This document shows, one piece after another, positions 60,490-64,000 of a DNA stretch of 64,000 nucleotides (position 1 is its first letter; each line of letters begins with the position of its first letter). The stretch covers positions 2,597,001 through 2,661,000 of the forward strand of contig NZ_LT629783.1 of NCBI RefSeq assembly GCF_900105835.1, written 5' to 3'. The stretch comes from Pseudomonas fragi. GTDB taxonomy: Bacteria; Pseudomonadota; Gammaproteobacteria; Pseudomonadales; Pseudomonadaceae. Position numbers and translations under genes: made by a program. The notes under the pieces were generated by a model that was given only the letters and a program-made list of their open reading frames with translations, was not told the origin of the DNA and did not search any database.

Positions 60490-60518
60490 TTCGATTCTGT
60501 GGCGGTCTGGCATACACT
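60490..60518 (+). promoter_or_regulatory. Candidate sigma70-type promoter of the Hsp70-like gene
   Basis: TTCGAT and TACACT separated by 17 bases, 34 bases before the start. The -35 is poor. The 291-base divergent gap it sits in shows no other obvious site. Confidence 0.3.
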
Positions 60519-60551
60519 GCGCGGCCGTTTTTTAACCGGAACACGAAAGAC

Positions 60552-61817
60552 ATGAAAAGCGCCTCTCCAGCACGTGCCTGCGGTATCGACTTCGGCACGT
60601 CCAACTCCACCGTCGGCTGGCTGCGTCCAGGCGTGGAAACCCTCATTGCGCTGGAGGACGACAAGATCACCCTGCCCTCGGTGGTGTTCTTCAATATGGA
60701 AGAACGCCGCCCGGTGTACGGCCGTCTGGCGCTGCATGAGTACCTGGAAGGCTACGAAGGCCGCCTGATGCGCTCGCTCAAGAGCCTGCTGGGCTCCAAG
60801 CTGATCAAACACGACACCAGCGTTCTGGGCACGGCGATGCCGTTCAAGGACTTGTTGGGGCTGTTTATCGCCCAGCTGAAAAAGCGCGCCGAAGCGACCG
60901 CCGGTCGTGAATTCGAAGAAGTGGTACTGGGCCGCCCGGTGTTTTTCGTCGACGACGATCCCCTGGCCGACCAGGAAGCCGAAAACACCCTGACCGACGT
61001 GGCCCGCGCCATCGGCTTCAAGGAAGTGTCCTTCCAGTACGAACCGATCGCAGCGGCATTCGACTACGAGTCCACCATCGAGCGCGAAGAACTGGTGCTG
61101 ATTGTCGATATCGGGGGTGGTACTTCCGACTTCTCGCTGGTACGCCTGTCGCCCGAGCGCCGTGGCCTGGACAACCGCCAGGACGACATCCTCGCTACCG
61201 GCGGCGTGCATGTGGGCGGTACCGATTTCGACAAACAGTTAAGCCTGCAAGGCGTAATGCCATTGTTCGGCTACGGCAGCCGCATGAAAAGCGGTGCCTA
61301 CATGCCCACCAGCCATCACATGAACCTGGCGACCTGGCACACCATCAACTCGGTGTACTCGCAAAAATCCCAGCTGTCGCTGGGCAGCATGCGCTACGAC
61401 ATCGAAGACACCGGCGGTATCGACCGTCTGTTCAAGTTGATCGAACAGCGCGCAGGGCATTGGCTGGCGATGGAAATCGAGCAGACCAAAATCGAACTGA
61501 CCCACAACGACAGCCGCCATGTGCCGCTGGACCGGGTGGAAGCGGGCCTGAGCGTAGACCTGAGCCGGGCAATGTTTGAAGAGTCCATCGACAACCAGCT
61601 GGAACGCATCCGCAACAGCGTGACGCAATTGCTGGGCAATGCCGGCGTGGGTGTCGAGCAGGTGGACACGGTGTTCTTCACCGGTGGTTCGAGCGGGATT
61701 CCGGCCTTGCGCCAGAGCGTCGCGGCCATGCTGCCCAATGCCCAGCATGTCGAAGGCAATATCTTCGGCAGCATCGGCAGCGGTTTGGCGATTGAGGCTA
61801 AAAAGCGTTACGGCTGA
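60552..61817 (+). CDS. Hsp70 family protein, YegD-like
   Basis: A 421-residue actin-fold ATPase without the usual Hsp70 substrate-binding domain. It shows the phosphate-1 loop CGIDFGTSNSTVGWL, phosphate-2 loop VLIVDIGGGTSDFSLVRL, and the adenosine motif VFFTGGSSGIPALRQSV. YegD relatives are often called putative chaperones; the client is unknown. The ATG at 60552 gives the family start. It is divergent from cbpA, a DnaK co-chaperone, which hints at a functional link. Confidence 0.9.
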   Translation: MKSASPARACGIDFGTSNSTVGWLRPGVETLIALEDDKITLPSVVFFNMEERRPVYGRLALHEYLEGYEGRLMRSLKSLLGSKLIKHDTSVLGTAMPFKDLLGLFIAQLKKRAEATAGREFEEVVLGRPVFFVDDDPLADQEAENTLTDVARAIGFKEVSFQYEPIAAAFDYESTIEREELVLIVDIGGGTSDFSLVRLSPERRGLDNRQDDILATGGVHVGGTDFDKQLSLQGVMPLFGYGSRMKSGAYMPTSHHMNLATWHTINSVYSQKSQLSLGSMRYDIEDTGGIDRLFKLIEQRAGHWLAMEIEQTKIELTHNDSRHVPLDRVEAGLSVDLSRAMFEESIDNQLERIRNSVTQLLGNAGVGVEQVDTVFFTGGSSGIPALRQSVAAMLPNAQHVEGNIFGSIGSGLAIEAKKRYG

Positions 61818-61828
61818 CACCTAACCCC

Positions 61829-61927
61829 TGTAGCCGCTGCCGCTGCCGCAGGCTGCGATGGGCTGCGTAGCAGCCCCGCTGTCAAAAGGGCCTGTGGCCC
61901 TTATCGCAGCCTTCGGCAGCGGCTACA
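61829..61927. repeat. Second repeat family: GTAGCCGCTGCC hairpin
   Basis: TGTAGCCGCTGCC on the left is complementary to GGCAGCGGCTACA on the right, about 99 bases in all. Inner complementary pieces are GCAGGCTGCGAT / ATCGCAGCC and GGGCC / GGCCC. It is unlike the REP pairs and lies between convergent genes, where it may also end transcription. Confidence 0.75.
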
Positions 61928-61943
61928 AGGTCATGCGTTAAAG

Positions 61944-62954
61944 CTAAACCAACCCCACCTGCTTCAGCTCACTCTTCAAATACGCATAGTAGATCGGCCC
62001 CGCCACCACGCCCGGCAGGCCGAAGGCTGCCTCGAATACCAGCATCGCCAGCAGCAACTCCCACGACTTGGCACTGATTTGCCCGCCGACGATCTTGGCG
62101 TTGAGAAAGTATTCCAGCTTGTGGATAACAATCAGGTAACCCAGCGCCCCTATCGCCACCCAGATCGACAGCGACAAACCGACGATGGTGATCAGGGTGT
62201 TGGAAATCAGGTTGCCGATCACGGGCAGCAAGCCCAACAAAAAGGTCAGCACGATCAGGGTCTTGGTCAGCGGCAGATGCACCCCCAGCAGCGGCAGGAC
62301 CACGGCCAGGAATACCGCGGTAAACGCGGTGTTGAGCAGGGCGATCTTGATTTGCGCAAACACGATATTGCGAAAAGCCTGCACCAGCAGGTGCAGACGT
62401 TCGAATAGCGCGGCCGACAACGGCTTGCGCCGGCTGATATCGGGGATGCGCTGCAGGGCGATGATCGCGCCCAACACCATGCCGATCAGCAGGGTGACGA
62501 ACATGTGCGCGGCGTCTTTGCCCACCAATTGCAGATCGCTGAGGTGCTTGTTCATCCATTCGCCGATGGCGATCCGAAACTCGGCGGCACTGGCTGGCAG
62601 GTAGCTGTCCAGAAACGGCGGTAACTGCCCACGCGCCCGGTCTACGACCACCATGAACTTGTTCAGGGATGCGCCGGGGTTTTCGGCTTCATGCAGCAAA
62701 AAGCTGATGGCTCCGGCAAAGATCAGCGCCAGCACGCTGACGATCAAGGTGCCCAGCAGCGCCACCGCCAGCCAGCGCGCACGACGCCCGGCGATCAGGC
62801 GCTGCAACTGCGGGGTAAGCATATTGACCAGCTCGAACACCAACAACCCGGCCAGCAGGCTGGGCAACAAACGCAACGGAAAGACCAATAACAGGCCGCC
62901 AGCCATGATGATGTAGCTGGCCAGGACGATGTGACGCTGAGAAAACGATGGCAT
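61944..62954 (-). CDS. AI-2E family transporter (PerM/TqsA-like)
   Basis: A 336-residue membrane protein with about seven or eight helices. It shows the family arrangement: two N-terminal helices (YIIMAGGLLLVFPLRLLPSLLAG), a long soluble loop with AEFRIAIGEWMNKHL, and C-terminal helices with LGLLPVIGNLISNTLITI and the conserved FEAAFGLPGVVAGPIYYAYLK end. Substrate cannot be told; members export AI-2 or exchange ions. Confidence 0.88.
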   Translation of the reverse strand: MPSFSQRHIVLASYIIMAGGLLLVFPLRLLPSLLAGLLVFELVNMLTPQLQRLIAGRRARWLAVALLGTLIVSVLALIFAGAISFLLHEAENPGASLNKFMVVVDRARGQLPPFLDSYLPASAAEFRIAIGEWMNKHLSDLQLVGKDAAHMFVTLLIGMVLGAIIALQRIPDISRRKPLSAALFERLHLLVQAFRNIVFAQIKIALLNTAFTAVFLAVVLPLLGVHLPLTKTLIVLTFLLGLLPVIGNLISNTLITIVGLSLSIWVAIGALGYLIVIHKLEYFLNAKIVGGQISAKSWELLLAMLVFEAAFGLPGVVAGPIYYAYLKSELKQVGLV

Positions 62955-63049
62955 ACAGCCTCAAAACTGACAGCGTAGAAGGACAGGCAGTCTGCCAGCC
63001 TTCAGCTGCGAGCACTAGAATTTGTGACTTGCGGACGGGCATACACCCT

Positions 63050-63134
63050 GTGGGAGCGGGCTTGCTCGCGATCCAGGCGCTGCGATCTGTCAGGTAAACC
63101 GCAGTGAGGCCATCGCGAGCAAGCCCGCTCCCAC
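63050..63134. repeat. REP pair (REPIN), 85 bp
   Basis: Left arm GTGGGAGCGGGCTTGCTCGC and right arm its reverse complement. It lies between the divergently placed permease promoter and the psiF stop. Confidence 0.92.
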
Positions 63135-63142
63135 AGTGCCGA

Positions 63143-63424
63143 TCATTTTTTCTTCAGGCAATCACTCATAAAGGCTTTGCGTGCATCGCCCTTGAGGGCC
63201 TGGGTGCCAGCGGTGGCATTGCAGGTTTTCATTTTGTCTTGCTGGGTAGCCGGTTTGGCCTTGAGGCAGGTACTCATAAAGGCTTTGCGCTCATCGCCCT
63301 TGAGGGTCTTGGCACTGGCGTCGGCGTTGCAGGTGGTCATTTTGTTTTGTTGGGCCGTGGCGGCAAAACCCTGGGAACACAGGAGCAGGCCGATCATCAG
63401 CAGAGGAACACGCAGCATCTTCAT
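63143..63424 (-). CDS. PsiF-repeat periplasmic protein
   Basis: A 93-residue secreted protein: signal peptide (MKMLRVPLLMIGLLLCSQG), then two PsiF repeats (KMTTCNADASAKTLKGDERK and KMKTCNATAGTQALKGDARK, each ending FMSxCLK). PsiF of E. coli is phosphate-starvation induced; its function is unknown. SD AGGAG precedes the ATG. No Pho box was seen before it. Confidence 0.92.
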   Translation of the reverse strand: MKMLRVPLLMIGLLLCSQGFAATAQQNKMTTCNADASAKTLKGDERKAFMSTCLKAKPATQQDKMKTCNATAGTQALKGDARKAFMSDCLKKK

Positions 63425-63487
63425 GGAGTTTTCTCCTTGTTGGCGCGCCATGTGCAGCGCGATCCAGTGAAGTGTAGACAAACTTTG

Positions 63488-64000
63488 TTACAACACCCGT
63501 GCCTGACGCCGGTACTGTTCCGGGGTGCAACCCGCCTGACGCGCAAACATCGCAATAAACGCCGAAGAGGTGCTGTACCCCAGGTCGAAGCCCACGTCCT
63601 GCACGCTGCGCCCCGACTCCAGCGCCTCGATCGCGGCCAGAAACCGCAGGCGCTGGCGCCACTCGCCAAAGCTCATGCCCAGCTCCCGTACAAATAGCCG
63701 CGCCAGCGTGCGCTCACTGACATGTACCTGTTGCGCCCACTGGCCCAACGGGCGGTTATCACCCGGCGCCTGTTGCAGCGCTTCCAGCACCAGCAGCAGG
63801 CCCGGATGGCTGGCATAAGGCAAGAAGCACTGATGCACCGGCGCCTGGCGCAACTGATCGACCAGCACCTGGGCCAGCCTGATATCGGCATCGCTGCGCG
63901 GGATATTGATATCGCGGCGGGCAAAGTCGCTGAGGATGGCCTTCAAAATATCGCTGATGGCCAAGGTGACCGGAGTGCTCGGCAAATGCTGGCAGTGCAC
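63488..64000 (-). CDS. AraC family transcriptional regulator, N-terminus cut by window edge
   Basis: About 170 C-terminal residues are visible and the frame is open to base 64000. The DNA-binding domain has two helix-turn-helix motifs: LGQWAQQVHVSERTLARLF and VQDVGFDLGYSTSSAFIAMF, then GCTPEQYRRQ. The part before it should be an AraC-type cupin. Inducer and target unknown. Confidence 0.9.
   Translation of the reverse strand: MHCQHLPSTPVTLAISDILKAILSDFARRDINIPRSDADIRLAQVLVDQLRQAPVHQCFLPYASHPGLLLVLEALQQAPGDNRPLGQWAQQVHVSERTLARLFVRELGMSFGEWRQRLRFLAAIEALESGRSVQDVGFDLGYSTSSAFIAMFARQAGCTPEQYRRQARVL

Noticed and set aside
63425..63487. Pho box before the PsiF gene
   Set aside because: Expected from the family name, but no pair of PhoB half-sites with correct spacing is present.

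Overview
The window is chromosomal DNA from a Pseudomonas, most likely of the P. fluorescens group. Gene order in the first 20 kb and again from 47.5 to 57.7 kb matches, from memory, the P. aeruginosa PAO1 block PA4842-PA4868: gcbA, ctpL, dsbD, aroQ, accBC, prmA, a DUF3426 gene, dusB-fis, purHD, retS, then a urea ABC transporter and urease. Ten 85-86 bp paired REP elements of the GTGGGAGCGGGCTTGCTCGC type, typical of fluorescent pseudomonads, lie between genes. The DNA is GC-rich and dense. No rRNA, tRNA, CRISPR array, insertion sequence or prophage was seen.

Layout. 1-903: partial DUF2333 gene on the minus strand. 1.1-19.9 kb, plus strand: regulatory and housekeeping genes, namely a diguanylate cyclase (gcbA), a phosphate-type chemoreceptor (ctpL) with a candidate Pho box, disulfide reductase (dsbD), shikimate and fatty acid synthesis (aroQ, accBC), ribosomal protein methylation (prmA), tRNA modification and nucleoid protein (dusB-fis), purine synthesis (purH, purD), the hybrid sensor retS and a MarC protein. 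20.1-32.9 kb: cobalamin synthesis in two divergent operons, cobGHIJ (minus) and cobL-cbiD-cobK (plus). A 1664-residue toxin-like gene with a C-terminal HExxH motif sits between them. 32.9-33.5 kb: a RelE/HigA-type toxin-antitoxin pair with a palindromic operator. 33.6-38.7 kb: a copper cluster of two DUF2946 proteins, a PCuAC chaperone, an OprC-like TonB receptor and a PepSY membrane protein. 38.7-43.8 kb: a TonB receptor plus ABC importer behind a good Zur-box candidate, matching the PA2911-PA2914 zinc-responsive locus. 43.8-47.2 kb (minus): an 1129-residue protein of five tandem DUF4329-like repeats. 47.5-57.7 kb: urea uptake and hydrolysis (urtABCDE, ureD, ureA, two GNAT genes, ureB, ureC); ureEFG are not here. 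57.8-64 kb: an orphan histidine kinase, the CbpA/CbpM co-chaperone pair divergent from a YegD-like Hsp70, an AI-2E family permease, a PsiF protein and a partial AraC regulator.

How it fits together. Relative to the PAO1 order, the retS-marC and urt-ure blocks are split by about 27 kb of metal- and cofactor-related genes (cobalamin, copper, zinc). Nickel urease and cobalt corrin synthesis share this metal-rich neighbourhood. The two giant orphan proteins are the least explained content: each sits between well-understood operons, has no secretion or immunity gene beside it, and has a toxin-like architecture. Synteny and locus names come from memory, not a search. Starts were chosen by eye from family length and Shine-Dalgarno position.
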